A stretch of 64,000 bases of DNA from NCBI GenBank assembly GCA_032622095.1, contig CP136067.1, positions 197,804,052 to 197,868,051 of the forward strand. The letters are read 5' to 3'. A program made the translations under genes and the position numbers. Shown in pieces: positions 46,522 through 58,136 of this stretch. Each line of letters begins with the position of its first letter. The first letter of the stretch is position 1. The notes beneath the pieces were generated by a model. The model was not told where the DNA came from and made no database searches. It was given only the letters and a program-made list of their open reading frames with translations. The DNA comes from Siphonodentalium dalli (taxonomy: Eukaryota > Mollusca > Scaphopoda > Gadilida > Siphonodentaliidae).

Positions 46522-47194
46522 CTGGAATATGTGATCAGTATGGTTAGCGAAAACAATATTTAAAGAGCTCAAGTAGCTCTCATTGTTAATAAAAGTGTTC
46601 AAATTACTTATGAATAATTATAAACATGATGAATTAATCTTGAAACTCTGTCCTTCGTATGACCATTCAAACAGAAACTCACAAAAAGAACACAGACATA
46701 CCACCATCCACTCGCCGTTTCGTCCACACCCAATCCCATTATAATATATGTGTTTCTTCGATCATTACTCAAATTGAAATCATGTGGTAATAGTACATTT
46801 TAATTTAATATCGACTGTCAGTGGATTGAACTGTCGGTGTAACACAACACCCATTTGCGGGGTGGGGTATCGTAACCTTATATCTATATATTAGTTTGCC
46901 ATAAAATATTAGGATCTAAAGTTTTCGTCTCTAAGTAAGAACCAGATTTTCTCAAATGCAGACAATTTCACATGACACTGCGCAATTATTTTTTTTAATA
47001 ATTAGAGTGGATTTCCACTAAAAGAGAAATGTTGTCATAATTAAATTATGCTATGCATATTTGGTTAGGAGCTAACACAAAATGTTAGTCATAGAGTTAT
47101 CTCTCATTGACGGGGACCCGAGGATAACGATCTGAAGAGCAAGCTCTCTCTGCTAAACGGCGCGATGTTGACAGTCGCATTGCATACCGTACCA

Positions 47195-48420
47195 AAACAC
47201 CCAAAAACAGTAACTTCCCCCTGACATTTTTGAGGATATCTTCAGATATGGTAATAGAATTGCGCATCTATTTTCCTCGATTCTGATTGGACATGTCCCA
47301 ACAACGCCTTAGTTACTTGTTTGCTTGTTATTAAGTTATTAACAGAGTGCAATAAATTCGATTCGAGCCGAGCTTTAGAGAAGCTTGAATTACATTTAGT
47401 GGACGAGGTTAATAAATTTCGAATATAATTGCGACGCATTTGGGATCCATTTTATCACATCACAATTTAGCAAGGAAAGACGATAGAGTTATCTCTCATT
47501 GACGGAGATCCGAGGGTATAACGACCTGAATAGCAAGCTCTCTGTGCCAAACGGCGCGATGTTGACAGCCACAAGGATAGGATAATTTATTTACAATATA
47601 CATGAATTATATAATGGCATAAATACATAATACGGTAAAGCAGTATATTGTCGGGGAAGCCTAGCCCCACCGGGCTGTCTTCCTGCTGCACCCTAAAACA
47701 AGTATCAGTATAAATAATAGAATTTGTATATGCTTGTATTCATATCCACGCACACGTACATACTATAATCATATGTACAACGTTATATAATCTAGTACTT
47801 AGGGCATATCAAAGTATTGGTGTGGTTTTGAGCCAATCCAGAGGAGTTATAAGATCGAAAATGTATTATCTCTCCATATGAATGTTTTGAACTGTTAAGA
47901 TTTTCTAAGCATATGATAGTTTCGGTTCCAGTTCCAGTTCCATGGGTTTATTAGGAACAAAACAGTTAGTTTTTTGTTGCTACAACGGATTCAGGCGAGA
48001 GATACCACCATCTTTAGTTCGGTAAAACAAAATGAGAATCTATATAGATCGCCGTAAAGTTTCTTTGTTGAGTGAGGTTTTTGGATAATTCACAATCACA
48101 ATTCACAATCCATACTGTACTAAACACCTAAACAAACGTATTCCCCCTGACATTTTGTTGAGGATATCTTCATCTATGGTAGTAGAATTGCACATCTATT
48201 TTTCTCTTTCATTTTCCTCGATTCTGATTGGACATGTCCTAACAACGCCTTAGTAACTTGTTGCTTGTTATTAACAGAGTGCAATACATTCGATTCGAGC
48301 CGAGATTTAGAGAGGCTTGAATCACATTTAGTGGACGAGGTTAATACATTTAGAATATAATTGCGACGAATTTGAGATCCATTTTATCACATAATCACAA
48401 TTTAGCAAGGAAAGACGATC
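47195..48420. repeat. Direct duplication, two copies about 930 bp apart
   Basis: 47195-47484 and 48125-48420 share TTGAGGATATCTTC, GGACATGTCC, CGATTCGAGCCGAG and GCAAGGAAAGACGAT in the same order. Confidence 0.65.
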
Positions 48421-48629
48421 ATCTCGAAACGGCTGGGGTTAACACAAATTGATATTGAAGTTGAGTGGGCTCGCGGGGCGTACACGGTACACGATTTAGT
48501 ATACATAGATGGTAAATAATATCCACAATTAAGTATATATAGATGGCAAATAGTATCCACAATTAAGTATATATAGATGGTAAATAATAATATTCGCAAA
48601 CAAGTATCTGTATCTAATAATGCAATGCG

Positions 48630-48945
48630 GATTTGGTGAATCGTTTATGTATGCTAGTCTCCCATGAGGAGCGTCGCATATATACGAGAATACATTGGCG
48701 TAACAATATGTACATTGACATTGTAAGTCAGTTCATTCTCTTATATATATCTGCTAGTCTCCCATGTACAATGTATACGAGATTACATTGGCGTAACAAT
48801 ATTTACCTTGACCTTGTATATATGCCAGTGCATTCTCTTACATATGCGAAGCTTCCTATGGGACACTCGCATATATAAGATAATGCACATGCACATAATA
48901 TGTGATGCTGCACCAGCGCAGCTCCCGTAACGAATTGGTTAATTA
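48630..48945. repeat. Partial MITE with several TATATA hairpins
   Basis: Repeated CTAGTCTCCCATG, CATTGGCGTAACAATAT and TTCTCTTATATAT motifs, ending CTGCACCAGCGCAGCTCCC as in 35832-36093. The left end and the terminal TTAACCC are missing. Confidence 0.55.
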
Positions 48946-49290
48946 AATAATATTCATTGATCAGTGGTTTATTTGGGTAAATTAATGTTAAGCATTATGG
49001 GACCTCAATTTTTCCTAAAAATTTAACCAGTGTAATATTCGTCAAATATTGTAAATGTACATTGCTGAATAGAGCTATTGGCCAAAATAAATTGATCTGA
49101 ATACAACCTTTGCACAACATATTGGAAAAAAACAATTGTCACGGGGTCCAAACAACACCATCCAATTTCAAAGTTAATAGTGTGGTCCCGAAGGCCGTTC
49201 GTTGACATTATGGTATTTGAGCGTTTTCCACCACAAATGACGTGCATAGCTGGATAGGAAATTCATTGATGATTCAGTGTGTTAACTTAC

Positions 49291-49544
49291 TGACGTCTGG
49301 AATCACATTCCGCTCACAAATGAATTTGTAGTTATAGCTGCAGTCTATGGTCTTCCATTCGAGGTTGTATTCCATGCCCGCCCTGACACACTTATGTGTA
49401 CTTTCGCTGTTGGGTTCTCCTGTTTCCACGTTCCAGTTTTCCCAGGTTGAATTTTGTCCGTCTCTTTGCCAAACATACACGTAGCCAGAATCCGAGTAGC
49501 CAGGCACTATGTTCCTCAAGCCAACCCAAAACTCGGACACCAAG
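49291..49544 (-). CDS. C-type lectin-like domain, C-terminal half (middle exon)
   Basis: The exon runs from an acceptor (TTGTTCCGACAG) to a strong donor (GTCA|GTAAGT). It has the core of a C-type lectin domain: EFWVGLRN, then WENWNVETGEPN, two conserved cysteines (KCVRAG and WKTIDCSYNYKFICE) and the closing Phe-Ile-Cys-Glu motif. GEPN sits where mannose-type CTLDs have EPN, which hints at Ca2+-dependent sugar binding, though the matching WND is not intact (WKTID). It joins in phase 2 to the exon at 57648-57810 and in phase 1 to the exon at 46037-46521. Confidence 0.8.
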
Positions 49545-50082
49545 CTGTCGGAACAATAGTATTACGCATTAAGACCTGCATGGCTGGATCTCCAATGAAA
49601 TATCAAATGGAGCTCCCTTCGGGCTCTGTTAAAAACTGCAGCACGTCAAGCTCAACTGAGACGTATACAAATTCAAATTGACATCAAACCCTTTTAAAAT
49701 ACATATATTTGCAAGACAAATTGTATAACTTTCCGACTATTCCGATGCCGTTTGAGACTGTGTGAGTCTGTGTCTCGATTGCCTGCTAGAAAAGCCTGAT
49801 CGGCTTCATATTGGTGCTGGTTGGATAGTCGTCGGTATCACTTGTTCTACATCGGACAATGCGGTGTAGTGTCGTGGGGTGGCATTTACTCGATATAAAA
49901 AGACAGTCAAATGTATAAATTGCTGATACTTTACGAAATAGTAAAAATAAAAGCTTCCTCTTATCTATACTCTTAAAACCCAGGTATATACCACGGAGTA
50001 ACTACGTAGGTACGCTACCTGGCCCGTGCAGAATACCAAACTGTTGGTACTCTGTTGTGCCTCTCCTTGTACTTCACAGAGT
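49545..50082. other. Intron DNA, no feature
   Basis: Nothing recognised other than the lectin acceptor at its left edge. Confidence 0.35.
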
Positions 50083-50240
50083 GCATGTCCATGTACTCTG
50101 GAGTACCTGTCCGGGTAATATGGGTACCTGTCCGTGTACTCTGGGGTACATGTCCGGGTACTCTTGAATACCTGTCTGTGTATTTTGGAGTACCATATAT
50201 CCAGGTTCAGTACTATGTTGAGTTGATGTCAGGGTTCTCT
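50083..50240. repeat. Degenerate 30-bp minisatellite
   Basis: Irregular repeats of TACCTGTCCGTGTACTCTGG. Located in the lectin intron. Confidence 0.6.
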
Positions 50241-51048
50241 GGATTACCAAATATCCAGGTATTATTATTATATAATTAATTTCAAACGCATTCCACAATC
50301 AATTAGTTCCAATGCGCAATATAGGAAAATCCCACAGAACATATAATACAATAAGTAATGTTTAAGATTGTCACCGCACCACAAACAGCTAGCTAGTTAT
50401 TTATCTCAAAACATAATTTGAAGAGATGAGTCTTCACAGCCGTATGGCAGTCCTTGGCATCGTCCAATCTTCGTATAGCATATGGCAAGCAGTTTCACAC
50501 ATCAATGCATGTTTTTGAAAGCACATACGACCATGTTTAACATTGGTCTTGGCAATGTCCTTCAAGTATAATCAACTGGCAGTGCATCGAGTGAAACCAC
50601 CAGTACTCACAATAAACAAATCTTGTATATAAGAAGGCATATTATGATTTAACCACTTGTATACAACCATAGCACACTTGTATTGTCAACATATTCATCA
50701 TATGCAAATCTTTCATATCTGGTTGTATGTGGGAATATATTGAGACATTCTTGATTAGTCGTGCACAGTTATGCAACACCATATTCAATTTGTAAACATG
50801 GTCTTGCTTTATGTTGGTTAATAGTGAGTTGAGATGGTCAGTGCGGGAAACCACAACACTTAAAACAGCATGCATGTACTGATGAATGACAACGCACTCT
50901 TCTAAAACATCGCAGATGAAAATAAGACCATAGACATTGTGTCATCAAAAAATCTGCCAAGATTTCTTACAGAATCGGTTAATGGTATCTCACTCTCGCC
51001 AAGTTTAATTCTGAAAGGTGCACTTCCTCTTGAGTTTCGAAGTTACGT
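50241..51048. other. Intron DNA, no feature
   Basis: Short ORFs without domains; nothing supported. Confidence 0.3.
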
Positions 51049-51175
51049 ACTATCACGGGGGTTCATCTGTTACACGACAAACGCGCCTCTCTCCGATAAA
51101 CGCTGCGCGGTACATTCCGATTTGCTACGCTTCACACCGGATAATGGTGTGGAAATCAGCATATTTTCGCCAAAA

Positions 51176-52237
51176 TGGTAAGTTTTTACAGTATTCATAA
51201 ATTATTTCTGAAAAAACAATTAACATATATGATCGGACAGCTTTAACAATGATTTGTACCTTACTATAACACAGAACTGTTCCTTAATTGTAATACAATA
51301 GTCATTTATCGCTCGATTTTTGGGTGCTCATTTGTAAAATCTCACAACAAACTCAATCCCTTCTGTGAATAAGATACAGCTGGACGTTTTGAGGCGAGAT
51401 ATATTTTGTTCTGCATATCTATATTTGTGATGTCATAAAATTTCCACTTATATTGCCCGTTTATATAGCGAAAAATGATTTGAAACCAATACACATACGC
51501 TACGTTTCCGATTTTCGGCACGCTACTTTTCTCATGTTCCGATAATTGATATGCTACTCTTCTCTTCTCCAAACATCGCCTTGATCAATACGGCAAAAAT
51601 CTACCATATTCGGAGTATATGCATAGATTTTTGAATGTATGTCAACGGTATTATTCAATATAAGCACACACGTATGCAAATTACACGACATTATTGAGTA
51701 AAAATGACACTATTTTGCTTTCAGTCGTTATATTTTGGTATTTACGCGATTTATTATGATTATTTCTGATTGGCACACACTAATTAAGGTTATTGTTGTA
51801 TGATGTCGTGTCTGATTATTCTTATTTCTGGTTATTCTTACATGTGCTTGTTTCTTTTTCAGATATACAGGTGTTTCCATTGCAAAGAAAAGCACACCAC
51901 GCCACAAGATACATTTATACACACGGCCCATCATCACAGAACAGATGAAATAATGATCCTCGTGAGAGAAGAGAATTCCTCAACTTCGGAGGACGGGAAA
52001 GCACACTACCGTTCGATTAGATTCGGTGTGTCACCAGATGACCTCGATGATCGACCGGAGGAATATCTTCTGGCTATAGATGCGAAGTGTTTGACATTAA
52101 AAAACCCACACACGCCACCATGTGGAGAACGTCATTCAAAGATCAAACGTGAAGACACAACAATGAAATATGTCCATTGTCGTAAGACGTTATACGCAGA
52201 ATCGGATTCGGATGATAGGCCTTTAATGTTAAAATAA
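51176..52237 (+). CDS. Putative 125-residue zinc-finger-like protein of the CAC transposon
   Basis: This two-exon model has exon 1 contributing only the start codon (ATG at 51176-51178) at a strong donor (AAAATG|GTAAGTTT), and exon 2 running from 51863 (acceptor TTTCTTTTTCAG) to the stop at 52237, in phase 0. The protein starts IYRCFHCKEKHTTPQ and has a C-x2-C...H-x2-H cluster in the first 21 residues, then HYRSIRFGVSPDDLDDRPEE, and a Lys/Arg- and Asp-containing tail. I recognise no family. A start codon split off by an intron just inside the TIR suggests the TIR acts as promoter. If the ATG-only exon is wrong, exon 2 would need another upstream exon. Confidence 0.45.
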
Positions 52238-52310
52238 CTGAAATGCCGACTCCTCTAATGCCATGTGGATGGACCCCTCGGTTCCAGCATAATTATATTC
52301 TACAATAAAA

Positions 52311-52313
<3 letters not shown>

Positions 52314-52368
<55 letters not shown>

Positions 52369-52369
52369 T
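52314..52369. repeat. (TA)n microsatellite
   Basis: Almost uninterrupted AT dinucleotides. Confidence 0.9.
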
Positions 52370-52655
52370 AAAGAGGTGTTATTACACTGGTAGGTTATTA
52401 TTTATATAATGAGGTATGTGATAAGACATCAGGGAAGGATCCAGGGCTCTTTTGATACCTGTTACAGGTTTGGGGGCCCAAACTCTGGTGGCCTAAATGT
52501 CCCCAAATTGCAAGTGGATAGTTTTATTAAAGCAGAATTTTCTATATTTTGAAGGAAAACTTCTATTATAATTCAACAACATGCAATGCAAATCATCAAT
52601 ATACAGTTGATATAGAGCCTTTATTTGCTTAATCAAGTGTCCAGTGAGAAATATT

Positions 52656-52841
52656 TTAACCCTTTCATGACTGGGGCTTCTTGACATTTTTGCAAAAATC
52701 CTGTGCCAATGCATTCTCTTATATAAATGGGAGTCTCCCATCTACTAGTAAGGAGCCTCGTATATATAAGATAATACATTGGCCTTTATCTTGTCCTTGT
52801 AAGCCAGTGCATTTTCTTATGCGGGATCTTTAATGCTGCAC
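52656..52841. repeat. Truncated TTAACCCTTTCATGA MITE
   Basis: The left end and first hairpin match 35832-36093. The right end is missing after GCTGCACC. Confidence 0.6.
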
Positions 52842-52970
52842 CTAAGGGAGTGGGGGCGACCCCCTCCCGTACCTACCCCCATCTCGGGCCTACGGCCCTC
52901 GGGATATGCCTTCGGCATATCATGGTCCCAAAACAGGGGTCCCCAAAAAATCCCTGGATCCATCCCTGTA

Positions 52971-53063
52971 AGACATATCGTCACCTCAGTTCCAATGTGT
53001 CTTATATCCATAAATAAATCACATACATCTAGGACAAATTGGAACCGAGGTGACAATATGTCT
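52971..53063. repeat. Hairpin
   Basis: AGACATATCGTCACCTCAGTTCCAAT pairs with ATTGGAACCGAGGTGACAATATGTCT. Confidence 0.7.
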
Positions 53064-54489
53064 ACTAAGTATATGCTAAGACATATATATATATAGGCCT
53101 ACTAGTACTCGGATATATGTATATATATTATTGCTATTTATGTCGGGATATTTTAATATATAGACACAGCCACATATGACGTGAACAAATCTTAACTCTT
53201 CACTTTTGCGCACACGATTTAAACCGGCCTCAAATTACATTTTATATGTTACCGTACACTACATGAAATTGCCGCCAGGCCCTGTTCCAAAAAATATATT
53301 TGCAGGATAAGATAACTCTACGCGCATTACCGTAAAACGAATCTTATGATATCAATGTGTTATTAGATGTACTTAAAAACATACCCCTGCCCTATTGCAT
53401 AAAATGCCATTGACAGAAAAGATCCTTTGTATTCTATGGAAATGCTAACTGGTTTAGTTAGAAATCGAAAGTACTAAATGCATAATCATGGTTCAATATA
53501 CAGAGTTACACATCTTTGACCCGTTCTGAAACAAATAAAGAACGTTTATTAGAGCCAATAATATTATACGACATTACGAATATAACCACGTATATATAGG
53601 CGTATATATGATTAAGACATCGTGTATCAGTTTCAGTTGAATAGCGTGGTCACAATAGCATAACCATTGAAGATTCTCCCATTTATGCGGTACCAATTAT
53701 GTAATAGTATGACGATTTCATTTGGAAATATTAAATAAATAAATCACTGATTATCTCTCCAATGTCAAATAGAGCGTGATTGAAAAGTCGTAATTATATA
53801 ATGTTGTCCCCACATATCCTTCCGTCGCCATTTGGCTGCATATAGAACTATGTGATATATGCATGACACCTCGTATCAGTGGAAGTAGCATAGTCGTTCG
53901 GGGATTCCATCATTCACGAGTTATCAATGCTGTTACAATTATATTTATGACAATTTGCAATGATGCACAATCACTGCTTTCGTGCTAGAAGAAATCAGGC
54001 AGCATCAAACCCCGAAAAAACACGGGAAAAAAACACAAACAAAGATCATATGAATAAGCTTATCGGTTCGGAAATGTAACATATTTTATCGGAAAAAGTC
54101 AAACTGATGTAACGTTTATCGGAGATGAAACGTAGCGTTTTTGAGCACTTTTTAACTGCCGTTTGTTGTCAAATTATAGGTATATATCTCTAAACAATGC
54201 ATATCCATGTATCAACAAGACATATATCTATGGAAATGCAAGTTTCTATAACCATGGCGAGGTGTTATCACACTACAGCAGCCGTTGTTTTTGGTCCACA
54301 TTTTAGTGATAAAAGCACACGAATTTCATGTTGTCTCATACATGTCGAATAATGAATATAGGAGTATGTATAGTTGTTAGTAATGACTGGGACTACCGTA
54401 CACAATAAATTTAGCAGCAAACATATTACCTATTGTTCCTTTGTTGTTCTCTATGCAGCTCTATGTTCATTAATAAACTTTTTCTTCAT
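53064..54489. other. Interior of the CAC transposon without genes
   Basis: No ORF with recognisable domain; AT-rich. Confidence 0.35.
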
Positions 54490-54582
54490 CGGGTGTGAAG
54501 CGTATAGCGATCGGAAAGTGCCGCGCAGCGTTTATCGGAGAGAGGCGCGTTTGTCGTGTAACAGATGAACCCCCGTGACTAT

Positions 54583-55521
54583 GTGGAAAACATGTACTGG
54601 TACCTGATAGGGATAGTATTCTTTCCCCTACATGTATTAAAATGTGTCTGCATGTCTGAAATAATCGACCAAATGTATGTATGTGTGTGCAATTAAAGTA
54701 AAGATTATATAATAAGACATCTTAAACCGTTAAAGCTACTCATTCCGATCAGACGGTTCCCATATAATCAAGATACAACAACATCTCTTCAAAATATGCT
54801 TTAGTTATCAAAATAGATTTATTGCATCAAAATAATGCTAACCACTGTCAACTATGGTATAACATTTCCAAAACTTGTTATTTATCAACATTTTGTTCAA
54901 CAAAATATGGCGGTATTATCACCTAAGTATCACGGAATTTGGCCGTATTACCAGTTGATTTTAGAGTTATCGATCTTCATCCGCAATTTTGTCAGAGACC
55001 ACCTGTTTGACCACGTGTTTCTGGGCCACATTTAATTGCTCATCTCGAGAAATAACAAAAATCGATATCTGATCACTCTGAGTTTTTATGGGTGGGTTCA
55101 TCGACTCGAATCACATATTTGTTTACCCCCGAAGCCAACGAAATAGTAATTTATTAGCGTTAATTCGGATTAATTAAAGTAGTCAGACAAGGCTGACAAC
55201 CCGATGGTCACCAGCCATTCCACCACATTATCACATGACCAAATTCAATTCGGAAGATGATCCTATATGCCACCATAGTATTGTTCTTCACAGTAAGATA
55301 TAGGCTGTAAATATTATGGTAAAATACCGGCAGCAGAGTTGCCACCAATGATATTTAACGAAAACGTTTTGGTCACCGAAATTGCCACAAACTTATTAAT
55401 AGTCACCCCATTGTACTTGGAATCTATGGTACGAATCATATAGCACCGCGAGGAGTCAAAGATCATGATTGGAGCAACGCCAAATTCGACAACAAAATAT
55501 CTCCGATTTCCTCCGAACATA
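54583..55521. other. Intron DNA
   Basis: 54730-55170 resembles 6225-6620 (AACATTTCCAAAACTTG..., ATCGATATCT, ACTCGAATCACATAT), so an old interspersed repeat is present. No gene. Confidence 0.4.
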
Positions 55522-55968
55522 TGTGACCCGCCATATCAAATCCAGTCGTAAGTCGGGATTTTGTTTACCCTGTGCCAATGCATTCTCTTATCTATGCGAG
55601 TCGACCATAGGTCGCCTCGCATATATAAGAGAATGCATTGGCCTAACAATTTTTTATCATTTTTTTAAAATAAATGTTTCTTACAATTTTTAGGATATAA
55701 AATAAAAAACATCCATTACCCACACATAAATAGAAGCATATAGAAGAGTGTCGTCTGCTCATGTTTGTCTGGGGCTCTGTATGGGTGAAATTATAAAATT
55801 GTTAAAGAATACAAGAAAAAATTATTAAAATTGTAAAAAAATGTTAGGCCAATGCATTCTCTTATATATGCGAGGCGACCTATGGTCGACTCGCATATAT
55901 AAGAGAATGCATTGGCACAGGGTAAAACAAATTCCGACTTACGACTGGATTTGATATGGCGGGTCACA
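55522..55968. mobile_element. TGTGACCCGCC MITE, copy 2 (447 bp)
   Basis: Same termini and paired hairpins as 44459-44911, with the middle section in the opposite orientation. Confidence 0.8.
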
Positions 55969-56029
55969 TATATACATGTAGACTTAGTGTGATATATTAG
56001 TGCTATCTTTCATGGCAGGAATGGAGATA

Positions 56030-56510
56030 GGTGTATCGTGGTCTAGTGATGAAGGTACAGTTGGCCGCGTACTGGAACAATAAAGAGTCCAGAATATTCG
56101 ATAACTTTTATATTATTAAGTAAGTCTCCGTCGATAAGCACAGTGTCGGTAGATGAACAGAGGAGTTGGTGGATCGGTGGTCTAAGCGGGAGTGTATCTG
56201 TATCCCTCGACACGAGTAGTTATTCCAACGTATGCTGTATCATGCATCCAAATAAGGTCTGATATACCACGATACACTTGTCTATGACGTGTACCGTACT
56301 ATTGTTTACTATAGATTGATACTTGTTTGATCCTCCCTCACTTATACAATGGTTGATACCAGTCATAACCAATTAAGAATATGATCTTGTTAATTATGCT
56401 TGTGTGTTATTATACTATATCATTTACATTTACCACGTACTGTGCTTAACTATAAAATTAACCCTATCATTACAATCACTGGGGGAAGGAAGGGTATCGT
56501 AGATCCGGGA
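56030..56510. repeat. Local duplication, copy 1
   Basis: Similar to 62035-62530 in the same orientation (CTGGAACAATAAAGAGTCC, GATAAGCACAGTGTCGG, GTCTGATATACCACGATA, ATTAACCCTATCATTACAAT). Immediately after it the 63-bp minisatellite begins. Copy 2 has no such expansion. Confidence 0.65.
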
Positions 56511-57450
56511 ATACCTATAACAATAGCTATACTATCGTATGTACTATCGGACAGAGGGACAGCTCCTCCGGGAATACCTATAACAATAGCTATACTATCG
56601 TATGTACTATCGGACAGAGGGACAGCTCCTCCGGGAATACCTATAACAATAGCTATACTATCGTATGTACTATCGGACAGAGGTACAGCTCCTCCGGGAA
56701 TACCTATAACAATAGCTATACTATCGTATGTACTATCGGACAGAGGGACAGCTCCTCCGGGAATACCTATAACAATAGCTATACTATCGTATGTACTATC
56801 GGACAGAGGGACAGCTCCTCCGGGAATACCTATAACAATAGCTATACTATCGTATGTACTATCGGACAGAGGTACAGCTCCTCCGGGAATACCTATAACA
56901 ATAGCTATACTATCGTATGTACTATCGGACAGAGGGACAGCTCCTCCGGGAATACCTATAACAATAGCTATACTATCGTATGTACTATCGGACAGAGGGA
57001 CAGCTCCTCCGGGAATACCTATAACAATAGCTATACTATCGTATGTACTATCGGACAGAGGTACAGCTCCTCCGGGAATACCTATAACAATAGCTATACT
57101 ATCGTATGTACTATCGGACAGAGGTACAGCTCCTCCGGGAATACCTATAACAATAGCTATACTATCGTATGTACTATCGGACAGAGGTACAGCTCCTCCG
57201 GGAATACCTATAACAATAGCTATACTATCGTATGTACTATCGGACAGAGGGACAGCTCCTCCGGGAATACCTATAACAATAGCTATACTATCGTATGTAC
57301 TATCGGACAGAGGGACAGCTCCTCCGGGAATACCTATAACAATAGCTATACTATCGTATGTACTATCGGACAGAGGTACAGCTCCTCCGGGAATACCTAT
57401 AACAATAGCTATACTATCGTATGTACTATCGGACAGAGGTACAGCTCCAA
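56505..57450. repeat. 63-bp minisatellite, 15 nearly identical units
   Basis: Fifteen tandem units of 63 bp (CCGGGAATACCTATAACAAT...) differ almost only at one site (GAGGGACAG or GAGGTACAG). Because 63 is a multiple of three and the unit has no stop, it is open on both strands (21-residue repeats on each). It lies about 200 bp downstream of a lectin exon donor, inside the intron. Confidence 0.95.
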
Positions 57451-57647
57451 AAACTGATGAAATATCTGTATGCCGATTTCCCGGTAAACTGGATACAATG
57501 CATATGGGCATCCACGTAACGATGGATCAAATTAGGTGCTTTAAAGTTCCCAACATGGTGCTGTTCCGCAACGACATTATGGGATGCACATCGCTAAACA
57601 AAAGTGCCACTGACACCAATTATATTTGACACTACATGTACATGTAC

Positions 57648-57810
57648 CTGCTAGCGTTGAGTGCTACCATCGTAGCATTAGTCTTTTCCTTTGTGTCGAG
57701 TACCATCAGATGACCGTCATATAGGCCGACGCAGTACTGGTTAGCCTTCTCCCACGTCGTCGAGTTCATTATGGTGCTAATCTCTGTGTCAGACCCTACC
57801 ATGATAGCCG
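57648..57810 (-). CDS. C-type lectin-like domain, N-terminal half (upstream exon)
   Basis: The exon has acceptor ATATTGACAG and donor GCTAGCAG|GTACAT, phases 1 and 2. It encodes MVGSDTEISTIMNSTTWEKA then NQYCVGLYDGHLMVLDTKEK and ATMVALNAS, which is the first half of a C-type lectin domain (W-x2-A-x3-C ... GHLMVLDT-x-E). Joining it in phase 2 to 49544 gives a continuous domain (NASSLVSEFWVGL). N-glycosylation sequons NST, NAT and NAS are visible. The signal peptide and first domain cysteine must be in exons upstream of 57810 that I could not identify, possibly within or beyond the repeat region at 58-64 kb. Confidence 0.75.
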
Positions 57811-57899
57811 CTGTCAATATGTTAAGAAGTACATTTGAACCAATGTATATATTAATGTACATATATATTTAAGTAGTTTGTATTCCGTATGTGCAGTTT

Positions 57900-58120
57900 C
57901 ATATATTCATAAAAGTAAGTTATCCATGGTTCTAGAAAATATTTATGTCGCTAGGCCTTTCAGTGTTTTACATATCTTCAGGCAACATATATAGACATTG
58001 CTACAACAAAACTATGTTGCAGTAATGTCTATATATGTTGCCTGAAGATATGTAAAACATTGAAAGGCCTATAGCAACATAAATATTTTCTAGAACCATG
58101 GCTTTATTGAATATATCTCA
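57900..58120. repeat. Long near-perfect hairpin
   Basis: CCATGGTTCTAGAAAATATT through GCAACATATATAGACATT pairs with its complement across a loop near 58005. The arms extend outward into ATATATTCA...TGAATATAT. No coding capacity. Confidence 0.75.
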
Positions 58121-58136
58121 TATATATTTTGAAGAC

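Larger units (their letters stand above)
46522..49290. other. Intron of the lectin gene with local duplications
   Basis: Two copies of GAGTTATCTCTCATTGACGG...AACGGCGCGATGTTGACAG lie at about 47091-47175 and 47487-47570. A 290-bp block at about 47195-47484 (CGATTCTGATTGGACATGTC, GAGTGCAATAAATTCGATTC) recurs at about 48125-48420. 48630-48945 holds hairpins of the TATATATGCGAG type. No additional exon was recognised. Confidence 0.5.
51054..54577. mobile_element. 3.5-kb DNA transposon with CAC-starting TIRs and a 5-bp duplication
   Basis: The first ~88 bp (CACGGGGGTTCATCTGTTAC...) match the reverse complement of the last ~88 bp, identical over the first ~57 bp and then with scattered differences. 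ACTAT lies directly outside each end (51049-51053 and 54578-54582), a 5-bp target-site duplication. TIRs that begin CAC plus 5-bp duplications are the hallmark of Transib/RAG-like transposons; CACTA-type elements also start with CAC but usually duplicate 2-4 bp. Only one short spliced ORF was found and no recognisable transposase, so the copy is nonautonomous or decayed. Later insertions inside are at 52314-52369, 52656-52841 and 52971-53063. It sits in an intron of the lectin gene. Confidence 0.75.

Noticed and set aside
46320-46547. Valine-rich plus-strand ORF
   Set aside because: Shadow of the threonine codons of the lectin stalk on the other strand.
51054-54577. Calling the element a RAG transposon outright
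   Set aside because: No RAG1/Transib transposase or clear heptamer-nonamer was found; only the CAC tip and 5-bp duplication support it, so it is kept as a hypothesis.
56505-57450. CRISPR-like array
   Set aside because: The units are contiguous with no unique spacers; it is a minisatellite in eukaryotic DNA.
56400-57629. 409-residue plus-strand and 353-residue minus-strand ORFs as protein genes
   Set aside because: Both come from a 63-bp repeat unit without stops on either strand. The flanking sequence has no domain, promoter or supported splice sites, and the related copy at 62.5 kb does not keep the frame.
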